Made by a program: the position numbers and the translations under genes. The notes beneath the pieces are model-generated. The model saw only the letters and a program-made list of their open reading frames with translations, did no database searches and was not told the origin of the DNA. Source: Pseudonocardia abyssalis (GTDB lineage Bacteria; Actinomycetota; Actinomycetes; Mycobacteriales; Pseudonocardiaceae). From it: DNA of 64,000 nucleotides. The stretch spans positions 3,782,001-3,846,000 of the forward strand of contig NZ_JADQDK010000001.1 in NCBI RefSeq assembly GCF_019263705.2, written 5' to 3'. The first letter of the stretch is position 1. Each line of letters begins with the position of its first letter. This document shows, one piece after another, positions 23,205 to 31,105 of this stretch.

Positions 23205-25385
23205 TCAGGCCGTGAGCCGGACCGCCAGCAGCGCGACGTCGTCGCTGAGCCGGGTGGGCGCGCACGCGGCCAGCACGCCCTCCACCAGCTCCTCCGCCTC
23301 GACGCCCGGCCGCTGGGCGACGACGGTGCGCTCCAGCAGCGCCGTCCGCTCGTCGGCGTCGTGGCCCGCCATGTCGGTCAGCCCGTCGGTGTAGAGCAGC
23401 AGCACGGAGCCGAGCGGGCAGGACAGCTCCGCCTCGGCGCGCACCCGGCCCGACGAGTGGCCGAACATCGGGACCGCGCCGATCATCGGGGAGCGCTGCT
23501 CGTCGAGGCGGCGCAGCCCGCCGTCGGGCCCCAGCACGAGCGGCGCGGGGTGCCCGGCGTTGGCGTAACGGACGACGCGCACGCCGTCGGCGTCGGGCGG
23601 CTCGATGCGGGCGTAGAACGCGGTGGCCATCGCGGCCATCTCCAGGCCCTGCACGAGCTGGTCGCAGCGGTCGAGCACCGAGCCCGGACCGCGACCCTCC
23701 CACGCGTAGGAGCGGACGACGCCGCGCAGCTGCCCCATCGCGGCGGCCGCGGCGAGGTCGTGCCCGACCACGTCGCCCACCGCGATGCCGACGGCCCCGT
23801 CGGGCAGCGGCAGGACGTCGTACCAGTCGCCCCCGACCTGGTTGCCGTCGGCGCCGACGAGGTAGCGCGCCGCGACCTGCAGCCCGGCGACCTCGGGCAC
23901 CACCGGCAGCAGGCTGTGCTGCAGCGTGGCCGCGGCGGCGTGCTCCACCTCGTAGAGCCGGGCGTTGTCGACCGTCAGCCCGGCGCGGCCCGCGAGATCG
24001 GCGGCCAGGTGCAGGTCCCGCGAGCCGTACCGGCGGCCGTAGGGCAGCTGGGTGAGCAGGGTCAGCGTGCCGAGCACACGCCCGCGCGCCCGGATCGGCA
24101 CGACCATCGCCGACCGCAACCGCAGCTCGTCGTAGACCGCCGCGGACCCGGGGTCGTCGGGGTGCCGCTCGGCCCCCGTCTCGGGCAGTTCGGCGATCAA
24201 CCGCGGTACGTCGCCGACCGGCACGCGGCCCGTGGCGCCCGCCTCGCCCACCGGATGGGCCCGGAACTCGCCCATGCGGCGCAGGCGGCCCTCGTCGGCG
24301 GCGTCGCGCGCGGCCACGGCCAGGCGGGTCGGCGCGCTCACCCCCGGCCGGTCGAACAGGTCGACCGCGCACAGGTCGGCGAGCTGCGGCACCACGATCC
24401 GGGCCAGCCGGGCGCAGGCGTCACCGACGTCGAGGGCCTCGGTCATCTGGGTGGTGGCCTCGGCGAGGAGGCGCAGTTGGCTGCGACTGGACTCCGCGTC
24501 GGCCAGCGCGGTGGCGCGCTCCTGCTCGACCGTCACCCGCTCGGTGACGTCGTTCTGCACGCCGACGAAGTTGATCAGCTCACCCGCGCCGTCGAAGACC
24601 GGGGAGATCGACACCTGGTTCCAGTAGGCCGACCCGTCCTTGCGGTAGTTGAGCAGGACCGAGGTGAACGGCTCGCGACGACTCAGCGCCCGGGAGATCC
24701 GCTCGATCTCCGCCCGGTCGGTGTTGGGGCCCTGCAGCAGCCGGCAGTTGCGGCCGACCACGTCCTCGTAGGTGTACCCGGTGAGCCGGGTGAACGACGG
24801 ATTGACCCAGATCAGCGGGTCGTCGGGCCGGCGGGGGTCGGTGATGGTGAACGACATCTCGGTGGCCACGACGGCGCGGTCGCGCAGCACCTCGAGCTGA
24901 CGTCGGTCGCCGTGCTCGGTGCCGGAGATCTGCAGGAACACCACCAGGGCCCGCGACTCCAGCCCGGCCCCCTCCGGCGTCGGCGCCACCCCTGCGAGCC
25001 CGAATCCGGTCACCCACAGCAACCGGCCCTCGCTGGCGTCGCGCTGCTCGTCGGTGACGGTCGACCCGCGCCGCGCGGAGTCGTGCACGGCCACCGGCTC
25101 GCCCGCGACCGGTACGCCGGCGGCCACCAGCGACAGCGGCGAGTTCGTCTCGCTCATCCGCTGCCCGCCGAGGTCGGTGAGCCCTGCGGCGTCCCCCCAC
25201 GCGTCGACGTCGACGGGCAGGTGCACCCGGTCGCCGGTCAGCTCGATGGCGGAGGCGTTGGCGTACACGACCTCGCGGGTGGCGAGGTCGATCATCAGGA
25301 CGGCGGCGGGCGCCCCGTGCACGACGTGCGGGAGTTCGGTGGCCGCGACCGGGGCCACGCCCGCGGTGCCGGAGATCTCGGTCAC
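23205..25385 (-). CDS. PAS-LOV-GAF-PP2C (SpoIIE/RsbU-type) phosphatase, likely blue-light sensor
   Basis: A 726-residue sensor phosphatase. A degenerate PAS comes first (about 20-150), then a PAS/LOV domain (about 170-290) with the photoactive-cysteine motif GRNCRLLQG (Cys214) and the typical N-Y-R-K-D-G and VGVQNDVTERV strands. A GAF domain follows (about 310-470). The PP2C phosphatase ends the protein, with GGDWYDVLPL, VGDVVGHDLAAAA and LLYTDGLTD as metal-binding motifs. Such enzymes dephosphorylate STAS antagonists to free a sigma factor. TAGAGT ends 7 nt before the GTG at 25385. The STAS, anti-sigma and sigma genes are adjacent on the other strand. Confidence 0.85.
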   Translation of the reverse strand: MTEISGTAGVAPVAATELPHVVHGAPAAVLMIDLATREVVYANASAIELTGDRVHLPVDVDAWGDAAGLTDLGGQRMSETNSPLSLVAAGVPVAGEPVAVHDSARRGSTVTDEQRDASEGRLLWVTGFGLAGVAPTPEGAGLESRALVVFLQISGTEHGDRRQLEVLRDRAVVATEMSFTITDPRRPDDPLIWVNPSFTRLTGYTYEDVVGRNCRLLQGPNTDRAEIERISRALSRREPFTSVLLNYRKDGSAYWNQVSISPVFDGAGELINFVGVQNDVTERVTVEQERATALADAESSRSQLRLLAEATTQMTEALDVGDACARLARIVVPQLADLCAVDLFDRPGVSAPTRLAVAARDAADEGRLRRMGEFRAHPVGEAGATGRVPVGDVPRLIAELPETGAERHPDDPGSAAVYDELRLRSAMVVPIRARGRVLGTLTLLTQLPYGRRYGSRDLHLAADLAGRAGLTVDNARLYEVEHAAAATLQHSLLPVVPEVAGLQVAARYLVGADGNQVGGDWYDVLPLPDGAVGIAVGDVVGHDLAAAAAMGQLRGVVRSYAWEGRGPGSVLDRCDQLVQGLEMAAMATAFYARIEPPDADGVRVVRYANAGHPAPLVLGPDGGLRRLDEQRSPMIGAVPMFGHSSGRVRAEAELSCPLGSVLLLYTDGLTDMAGHDADERTALLERTVVAQRPGVEAEELVEGVLAACAPTRLSDDVALLAVRLTA

Positions 25386-25560
25386 GGCGAACACTCTAGA
25401 AGAGGCCGCCACCCCGTGCCCGCGACGACCACCGACGGTAGGGTCCGGGGAAGACGCGGTTGAGCCAACAGCCGCCGTACGTCGCCGGCCGAGACCGGCG
25501 CGGTCGTCCGTGCGCACCGTCCGCGGACCGTTCTGCCGCCCGCGCGTGGAGGTACCCCGA

Positions 25561-25953
25561 GTGTTCGACACGATCCCGTCCACCACGGGTGACGGAGACG
25601 CCGCTCAATCCATCGACACCGTGCTGACCCGCCCCGCGCCGGGCACCGCGCTGCTGACGGTGTGCGGCGAGATCGACACCGTCACCGCGCCGCACCTCGA
25701 GGCGGCCCTGCACTCGTTGCTCGACACGGACGACGCCACGTTGGTGGCCGATCTCGACGGCGTCACGTTCCTCGCCTCCAGCGGTCTGGCCGTGCTGATC
25801 CAGGCCGCCCACCGCGCGGAGCGTTCCCGCCGCAAGCTGCGCCTCGTCGCCTCCGGCCGCCAGGTGCGGCGCCCGCTGGCGATCACCGGGACCGACCAGC
25901 TGTTCGAACTGCACGAGGACCGGGCGTCCGCGGGACTCCCTGGGCCCGCGTGA
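25561..25953 (+). CDS. STAS-domain anti-sigma factor antagonist (RsbV-like)
   Basis: A 130-residue STAS protein with the phosphoacceptor segment DLDGVTFLASSGLAVLIQAA. The GTG at 25561 has GGAGG about 9 nt upstream. It stands directly before the anti-sigma and sigma genes on the same strand and opposite the LOV phosphatase. This makes it the most likely substrate of that phosphatase and partner of the anti-sigma factor. The last 15 residues are a proline/glycine tail. Confidence 0.87.
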   Translation: MFDTIPSTTGDGDAAQSIDTVLTRPAPGTALLTVCGEIDTVTAPHLEAALHSLLDTDDATLVADLDGVTFLASSGLAVLIQAAHRAERSRRKLRLVASGRQVRRPLAITGTDQLFELHEDRASAGLPGPA

Positions 25954-25963
25954 GGCGGGCCTC

Positions 25964-25989
25964 GATTGATCTCCCGGTGCCCGGGGTAG
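25964..25989 (+). promoter_or_regulatory. SigmaF/B-like promoter upstream of the anti-sigma/sigma pair
   Basis: GATT (25964-25967), 16 nt, GGGTAG (25984-25989), 77 bp before the anti-sigma GTG. Autoregulated sigmaF operons in other actinobacteria have such sites. Confidence 0.5.
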
Positions 25990-26065
25990 CAAGATGACCC
26001 CTCAGCACCACCACGACCGGTCCGGCACGACCGGCACCAGCACGACCCGGAAGGAGACCGGCAGC

Positions 26066-26506
26066 GTGTCCGATCTGGACTCCCCCCATCCCGCCGAGAC
26101 GCTCGACGGGGTGTCCACCGTGGAGGTCCGGACCTCGGCCAGTGCGGCGCTCATCCCGACCATCCGGGCCGTCGCCTCCGATCTCGCCGCCCGCGCCGAC
26201 TTCGATCTCGACGCGATCTCCGACCTCCGGATGGCCGTCGACGAGGCGTGCGCCACGCTCGTCGACGTCGCCGCCCCGCGCTCGGTCCTGCACTGCACGT
26301 TCCACGTCCGCGCCGACGGCATCGAGGTGCGCGCCGAGGTCGAGGTCGGGGAGCCGGCCCCCACCGTGTCGACCGACACCTTCGGCTGGCGGGTCCTGCA
26401 GACCCTCGCCGACGACGTCGACGTCCTGTCCGGCCCCGGGGTGAACGGCGGACGCCCCACGGTGGGCATCCGGTTGGACAAGCTCGCCGGCGACCCACCC
26501 CGGTGA
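26066..26506 (+). CDS. Anti-sigma factor, RsbW/UsfX-like GHKL protein
   Basis: A 146-residue GHKL-fold anti-sigma factor. The helix LDAISDLRMAVDEACATLVD is the counterpart of the N-box region, and STDTFGWRVLQTLADDV is a typical end for actinobacterial RsbW proteins. The N-box asparagine is not evident (AVDEACATL) and the G-box is weak, so ATP binding or kinase activity may be reduced. The GTG at 26066 has AAGGAG 9 nt upstream and is preferred to the ATG at 25994. It overlaps the sigma gene by 4 bp (GTGA), so the two proteins are made in step. Confidence 0.85.
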   Translation: MSDLDSPHPAETLDGVSTVEVRTSASAALIPTIRAVASDLAARADFDLDAISDLRMAVDEACATLVDVAAPRSVLHCTFHVRADGIEVRAEVEVGEPAPTVSTDTFGWRVLQTLADDVDVLSGPGVNGGRPTVGIRLDKLAGDPPR

Positions 26507-27282
26507 CCAGAGGCGACTCCGAGTACGGCCACCTGGCACCCCTGCTGGAGCGGTACGCCTCACTGCCTGCGGACGACCCGGCGCGCGAGCGGCTGCGCGA
26601 CGAGCTCGTCACCGGTTTCCTACCCGTGGCCCAGCACATCGCCCGGCGCTTCGCGCACCGCGGCGAGCCCCTCGACGACCTGGTCCAGGTCGCGACCGTC
26701 GGCCTGATCAACGCCGTCGACCGGTTCTCCCCCGAACGCGGTTCCGACTTCTTCTCCTTCGCCGTGCCCACGATCAGCGGCGAGGTGCGCCGGCACTTCC
26801 GCGACCTCGGCTGGTCGATGCGGGTGCCCCGGCGGCTCAAGGATCTGCACGTGTCGATCAACGGCGCCGTGTCGCACCTCGCCCAGGAGATCGGGCGTGC
26901 CCCGCGGCCCAGCGAGATCGCGCAGCACCTCGGCATCTCCGTCTCCGACGTCCTGGAGGGCCTGGAGGCCTCGGAGGTCTACCGCAGCTCCTCGCTCGAC
27001 GAGATGCTGTCCTCCGACGCCGGCAGCGCCACCGTCGGCGAGCTCGTCGGTGAGGCCGACGCCGAGCTCGCCCGCGTCGATTTCATGCAGGCCCTGCGAC
27101 CGGTCATGAGCGAGCTGCCCGAGCGCGAGCGCACGATCGTGCTGCTGCGGTTCTTCGGCAACCGCACGCAGACCCAGATCGCCGAGGAGGTCGGGATCTC
27201 ACAGATGCACGTGTCCCGCCTGCTGTCCCAGACCCTCGACCGGCTGCGCAGCCGACTGGACCCCGACACCCGCGTCGGCTGA
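26503..27282 (+). CDS. SigB/SigF-family RNA polymerase sigma factor
   Basis: A 259-residue group 3 sigma factor. Region 2 reads LDDLVQVATVGLINAVDRF and ends EVRRHFRDLGWSMRVPRRLK; region 3 includes IGRAPRPSEIAQHLGIS; region 4 has TQTQIAEEVGISQMHVSRLL. These are hallmarks of the sigmaF/sigmaB stress group that reads GTTT-N(14-17)-GGGTAY promoters, four candidates for which lie in this window. The GTG start overlaps the anti-sigma stop by 4 bp. Confidence 0.92.
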   Translation: MTRGDSEYGHLAPLLERYASLPADDPARERLRDELVTGFLPVAQHIARRFAHRGEPLDDLVQVATVGLINAVDRFSPERGSDFFSFAVPTISGEVRRHFRDLGWSMRVPRRLKDLHVSINGAVSHLAQEIGRAPRPSEIAQHLGISVSDVLEGLEASEVYRSSSLDEMLSSDAGSATVGELVGEADAELARVDFMQALRPVMSELPERERTIVLLRFFGNRTQTQIAEEVGISQMHVSRLLSQTLDRLRSRLDPDTRVG

Positions 27283-27309
27283 CCGGACGTGATCGGTCAG
27301 GATGGCCCC

Positions 27310-28506
27310 ATGCAACCCGAGCACGTGCTGGTGGTGGGGGCGGGCCTGGGCGGGCTGCGCACGGCGGAGCAGCTGCGTGCGGCCGGTCACCAGGGCCGGA
27401 TCAGCCTCGTCGGCGCGGAGTCCCACGCCCCCTACGACCGTCCGCCGCTGTCCAAGCAGGTCCTGACCGGCGACTGGGAGCCGGAGAAGGTCGTCCTCCG
27501 CGACGTCGACGCGCTCGGTGAGCTGGGTGTGCGAGCCCACCTCGGCACGTCCGCGGTCGCGCTGCGCCACGGCGAGCGCGGCTCGATCGCCCTCGAGCTC
27601 TCCGACGGGTCCTCGCTGCACGGCGACGCCGTCGTCGTCGCGACCGGGGTGGTGGCGCGGACGCTGCCCGGACAGCCCGACACCGCGTTCACGCTGCGCA
27701 CCCTCGACGACTCCCTCGCCCTGCGCGCGGCACTGGCCACGGCGTCGTCGCTGCTGGTGGTCGGGGGCGGGTTCATCGGGGCGGAGGTCGCCAGCGCGGC
27801 GGTGGGTCGCGGGATCGCGGTCACCGTGCTGGAGTCCGCGGCCGTGCCCGCCGAACGCGCGCTGGGCGCGGTGCTGGGCGGGGTCGCCGCGCGGCTGATG
27901 ACCGAGGCCGGCGTCGACCTGCGCACCGGCACGTCGCTGACGGGGTTCGTCGACGGCGGCGTGGTGCTCGCCGACGGCACGGAGCTCACCGCCGACGTGG
28001 TGGTCGTCGGCGTCGGGGGCGCCCCGGAACTCGGCTGGCTCGCCGCCGGCCGCACCCTGGACATCGCGAACGGGCTCGCCTGCGGGCCCACCGGGCGCGT
28101 GCACGGGCTGCCCGGGGTGTGGGCGGTCGGTGACGTCGCCGCCTGGGACGGGCACCGCACCGAGCACTGGACGAGCGCGGGCGACCAGGCCGCCGCGGTG
28201 GCCCACGACATCCTCGGCGTCGACCCGCCGCCGTCGACCGTGCCGTACTTCTGGTCCGACCAGTTCGGACTCAAGATCCAGCTCATCGGGCACCCCACCG
28301 CCGATGCGGAGGTCCTGCCCCTGCTCGGGGCGGGCCTCGACGGCGGCGCGGTCCGCGGCACCGTCGTCGGCTACGTCGTCGACGACCGGCTGGTGGCCGT
28401 CGCCGGGTTCGGCGCGGCCCGCCACCTGGCCCGCTACCGGGCGCTGGTCGCCGACGGCGCCGACCGGGCCGCGGCCCTCGAGCTCGCGGCCGCGCAGAGG
28501 GGCTAG
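27310..28506 (+). CDS. FAD-dependent ferredoxin/rubredoxin reductase-type oxidoreductase
   Basis: A 398-residue pyridine nucleotide-disulfide oxidoreductase without redox cysteines. The FAD fingerprint VVGAGLGGLRTAEQLR is at the start, PYDRPPLSKQVLTGDW follows, the NAD fingerprint VVGGGFIGAEVASAAVG is near residue 155 and AVGDVAAWDG near residue 275. The C-terminal region PYFWSDQFGLKIQLIG is typical of BphA4/ThcD-type ferredoxin reductases serving oxygenases or P450s. No ferredoxin or oxygenase gene is beside it. The ATG at 27310 gives MQPEHVLVVG. Confidence 0.85.
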   Translation: MQPEHVLVVGAGLGGLRTAEQLRAAGHQGRISLVGAESHAPYDRPPLSKQVLTGDWEPEKVVLRDVDALGELGVRAHLGTSAVALRHGERGSIALELSDGSSLHGDAVVVATGVVARTLPGQPDTAFTLRTLDDSLALRAALATASSLLVVGGGFIGAEVASAAVGRGIAVTVLESAAVPAERALGAVLGGVAARLMTEAGVDLRTGTSLTGFVDGGVVLADGTELTADVVVVGVGGAPELGWLAAGRTLDIANGLACGPTGRVHGLPGVWAVGDVAAWDGHRTEHWTSAGDQAAAVAHDILGVDPPPSTVPYFWSDQFGLKIQLIGHPTADAEVLPLLGAGLDGGAVRGTVVGYVVDDRLVAVAGFGAARHLARYRALVADGADRAAALELAAAQRG

Positions 28507-28724
28507 CTGAAGAGCTTCTTCAGGATCGCGATGCCGACGAGCGCGCCGACGGCGATCAGGCCGTACTTGATCCGGGGGTCGGCGAGCCGGACCTGGACCG
28601 CCTGCTTGCCCTGGTCGGCGAACCGCTTGGGACTCGCCTTCTCGCCGAGGGCGTCCAGGCTCTCGGCGAGGGCGTCCCTGGCCTTCTCGATCTCACGCTG
28701 GATGGTGTCCGGGTCGCGGGCCAC
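28503..28724 (-). CDS. DUF3618-family small membrane protein
   Basis: A 73-residue protein. The helix PDTIQREIEKARDALAESLD and the end KYGLIAVGALVGIAILKKLF match the DUF3618 family found in most actinobacteria; the latter is a single membrane span. The GTG at 28724 has AGGAGG about 6 nt upstream. Its stop overlaps the convergent reductase stop by 4 bp. Function unknown; many such proteins sit with DUF1469 partners, absent here. Confidence 0.8.
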   Translation of the reverse strand: MARDPDTIQREIEKARDALAESLDALGEKASPKRFADQGKQAVQVRLADPRIKYGLIAVGALVGIAILKKLFS

Positions 28725-28805
28725 GACGCCTCCTGTGTAGTGCGGCAGTTGCAGGTCGCCACCGTAGATCACACGGTGTCGGGGCGTCGTGCCAGGATCG
28801 CGAGC

Positions 28806-29273
28806 ATGACCAACCGCCTCTCCCCCGGTGACGCCGCGCCGGACTTCACCCTCCCCGACGCCGACGGCAGGCCCGTCTCGCTCGCCGACTACCGCGGCCG
28901 CCGCGTCGTCGTCTACTTCTACCCCGCGGCGAGCACCCCGGGATGCACGAAGCAGGCCTGCGACTTCCGCGACAGCCTCTCCCACCTCGGCGAGGTGGGC
29001 CTCGACGTCGTCGGCATCTCCCCCGACAAGCCCGCCAAGCTCGCGAAGTTCCGCGACAAGGAGTCCCTGACGTTCCCGCTGCTCTCCGACGAGGACCGGT
29101 CGGTGCTCACGGCGTGGGGGGCGTTCGGGGAGAAGACGATGTACGGCAAGACCGTCACCGGCGTCATCCGCTCGACCTTCGTCGTCGACGCGGAGGGGAA
29201 GATCGAGGTGGCGCAGTACAACGTCCGCGCCACCGGCCACGTCGGCAAGCTGCGGCGGGACCTGAACGTCTGA
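28806..29273 (+). CDS. bcp: Thiol peroxidase, BCP/PrxQ family
   Basis: A 155-residue peroxiredoxin. The peroxidatic Cys is in PAASTPGCTKQACDFRDSL and the second Cys five residues later fits the BCP-type resolving position. The motifs FTLPDADGRPVSLADYRGRR and GVIRSTFVVDAEGKI are typical. It reduces hydroperoxides with thioredoxin-like donors. The ATG at 28806 gives MTNRLSPGDAAPDF. Both Cys codons are TGC; there is no Sec codon in this gene. Confidence 0.92.
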   Translation: MTNRLSPGDAAPDFTLPDADGRPVSLADYRGRRVVVYFYPAASTPGCTKQACDFRDSLSHLGEVGLDVVGISPDKPAKLAKFRDKESLTFPLLSDEDRSVLTAWGAFGEKTMYGKTVTGVIRSTFVVDAEGKIEVAQYNVRATGHVGKLRRDLNV

Positions 29274-29284
29274 ATCCCCCTCGG

Positions 29285-29693
29285 ATGCCTCGACCCCGGA
29301 GCTGGACCGACGAGCAGCCCCGCCGCCACGGTCGCGGACGGCGGATCCGTGCACGATGTGCTCCGTCACGCGGGCCGGGTACCCAACGGTGGTCCGTTCC
29401 GGACCTCGTCGCACACAACCGGCGACACGACCTCGACACCGGCTACCTCGGCGGCGGGCAGGGAGGGGCACAGGGCCGACGATTCCCCGGCCGGGAGCCC
29501 GACCGCCGTCCGAACTGCTGGTAGCCGATTCGACCGCGGTCTCGTCCGACCGGCTGCGTCAGCGCGGGGACAGCCGCTCCCGCCGGCGCTCGACCACAGC
29601 AACGGCGACCACACCGACAACCGGCTGGAGAACGTCCGTATCCTGTGCCCGAACCGCCACGCACCCACCGACATGTGGTGCGGGCGCAATGCC
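29285..29693 (+). pseudogene. Decayed HNH-endonuclease-like gene
   Basis: Fragments in different frames match the order of a common actinobacterial HNH protein: MPRPRSWTDEQP at 29285, then SVHDVLRHAGRVP-like and RHDLDTGYLGG segments, then LLVADSTAVSSDRLR, and finally LDHSNGDHTDNRLENVRILC followed by PNRHAPTDMWCGRN. The last has the HNH core, but the zinc-ligand cysteine of PNCH is replaced by Arg. Several frameshifts and deletions have removed function. It abuts the unusual tRNA gene. Confidence 0.65.
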
Positions 29694-29694
29694 A

Positions 29695-29769
29695 GCCGAC
29701 GTAGCCCAACTGGCAGGAGGCCACCGGTTTAGGGCCGGGACAGTGCGGGTTCGAATCCCGCCGTCGGCA
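29695..29769 (+). tRNA. Unusual class-I tRNA with UAG anticodon (Leu codon CUA by anticodon)
   Basis: The acceptor GCCGACG pairs perfectly with CGTCGGC, the T-arm is GCGGG TTCGAAT CCCGC, and the discriminator is A. The anticodon stem CCGG/CCGG encloses TTTAGGG, giving anticodon TAG (29730-29732). A true tRNA-Leu has a long variable arm; this one is short. The D-arm has a 3-bp stem and an enlarged loop, and the fifth anticodon-stem pair is A-G. CCA is not encoded. It may be a noncanonical tRNA, a tRNA used outside translation, or a decaying copy. Confidence 0.7.
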
Positions 29770-29794
29770 CCGACCCACCCGCTACCGTGCGTCG

Positions 29795-30442
29795 TCAGTC
29801 CGCGGTGACGGCGACCGCCGGGCGGCGGGCCGCCAGCAGCGCGCCCCCGATGCCCAGCAGCCCGCAGACCAGCGAAACCGTCAGCAGGACCGGGTGGGGG
29901 CTACCTCCGGTCACGGCGTCGCCCAGGACCACCACGGCGACGGTGCCGGGCAGGATCCCGAGGACGGTGCCCAGCACGTACGGGACGAAGCGCACGCCGG
30001 AGAGACCGGCCGCGTAGTTCAGCACCGCGAACGGCACCATCGGGATCAGCCGCAGCGACAGGACGGCGAGCAGGCCGCTGCGGTCGAGGCGGGCGCGCAC
30101 CCAGGTCACTCCGCGGCGGTGCGCGTGCCGCTCCACGAACGTCGCCCCGAGCAGGCGCACCAGCCAGAACGCGGCCGCGGCGGCGAGGGTGGTGCCCGCG
30201 ACGGCCAGCAGGACGCCCGTGACCGAGCCGAACAGCACCCCGGCGGCGACGGTGAACACGGTGCGCGGCACCGGCGTCACGGTGACGGCGCCGGAGAACA
30301 GCACGAACAGCAGCGGCGCCCAGACCCCCGACGCCTCGACGGCCCCGCGCACGTCGGGCAGGCCCGCGGAGCGCACGGTGAGCACCACGACCACGGCGGC
30401 GACGAGCGCCACGAGACCGAGGGCCACACGCCGGGGATTCAC
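29795..30442 (-). CDS. TVP38/TMEM64-family (DedA-like) membrane protein
   Basis: A 215-residue protein with about six hydrophobic segments. The family signature is seen as FTVAAGVLFGSVTGVLLAV and then LRLIPMVPFAVLNYAAGLSG. Homologues belong to the SNARE-associated/DedA superfamily, involved in lipid handling in the membrane. The GTG at 30442 (MNPRRVALG) is chosen for length; a longer frame to 30508 adds a charged leader. It is divergent from pcaC with 106 bp between. Confidence 0.8.
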   Translation of the reverse strand: MNPRRVALGLVALVAAVVVVLTVRSAGLPDVRGAVEASGVWAPLLFVLFSGAVTVTPVPRTVFTVAAGVLFGSVTGVLLAVAGTTLAAAAAFWLVRLLGATFVERHAHRRGVTWVRARLDRSGLLAVLSLRLIPMVPFAVLNYAAGLSGVRFVPYVLGTVLGILPGTVAVVVLGDAVTGGSPHPVLLTVSLVCGLLGIGGALLAARRPAVAVTAD

Positions 30443-30548
30443 GCCGTCGACGGTACCGGCGGACCCTCCCCCGTCGTCGCGCCGGGTGACGCGCACCCCA
30501 CCCGTCACCCGGCCGCCACCCGCCCGTCATCCGGCTACGGTGATCGCC

Positions 30549-30956
30549 GTGACGACTGCATCCGATCCTGCAGGCCTCGACCTCGATCCCGACGGCCTGG
30601 CGGTGCGCCGCGAGGTGCTCGGCCCGGAGTACGTCGACGCCGCGCTGGCCCGCGCCGACGCCACCACGGCCGACTTCCAGGAGATGATCACGAAGTACGC
30701 CTGGGGCCACGTCTGGACGCGCCCGGGCATCGACCGCCGGATGCGCAGCGCCGTCACCCTCACCGCCCTCGTCGCGCACGGCCACCTCGCCGAGCTCGAA
30801 CTGCACCTGCGCGCGGCCCTGCGCAACGGGCTCACCCGCGAGGAGATCGTCGAGATCCTGCTGCAGACCGCGATCTACTGCGGCGTTCCGGCGGCGAACT
30901 CGGCGTTCGGGGTGGCCCGCCGGGTGCTGGCCGAGGAACAGGCCCCGGAGGGCTGA
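30549..30956 (+). CDS. pcaC: 4-carboxymuconolactone decarboxylase
   Basis: A 135-residue CMD-family protein. It matches PcaC closely through VRREVLGPEYVDAALA, TKYAWGHVWTRPGIDRRMRS and ILLQTAIYCGVPAANSAF. PcaC makes beta-ketoadipate enol-lactone in the protocatechuate branch. It has a single Cys (YCG) rather than a CxxC, unlike the selenoprotein at 10684. The GTG at 30549 follows TACGGT (30536-30541) by 7 nt. No other pca genes are near, so pathway assignment rests on sequence. Confidence 0.85.
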   Translation: MTTASDPAGLDLDPDGLAVRREVLGPEYVDAALARADATTADFQEMITKYAWGHVWTRPGIDRRMRSAVTLTALVAHGHLAELELHLRAALRNGLTREEIVEILLQTAIYCGVPAANSAFGVARRVLAEEQAPEG

Positions 30957-31009
30957 ACCCGGCGTCGGGTGGGCGCGCCCGCCCGTTGCCCCGCCCCCGT
31001 TGCCGTAGG

Positions 31010-31045
31010 GCCACCTTCCCCGCCGTCTCGTTGCGACAAGGTGGC
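31010..31045. repeat. Inverted repeat after pcaC
   Basis: GCCACCTT (31010-31017) and AAGGTGGC (31038-31045) flank 20 nt including GTTGCGAC. It lies between the convergent pcaC and rdgB genes and could be a weak terminator or a dispersed intergenic element. The rest of 30957-31105 is G/C-rich with GGGC runs and no gene. Confidence 0.35.
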
Positions 31046-31105
31046 TGTGCTGCAATCCGGCGCGGGCCGGGTCGGTGCGGCCGGGCGGGCGGGCGGGCGC
31101 GTGCG

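Noticed and set aside
28806..29273. Selenocysteine in the BCP peroxiredoxin
   Set aside because: Both redox positions are ordinary TGC codons and no in-frame TGA exists before the stop.
30549..30956. Second selenoprotein in the CMD family (pcaC)
   Set aside because: The frame has no TGA and the protein is the decarboxylase type without a CxxC motif.
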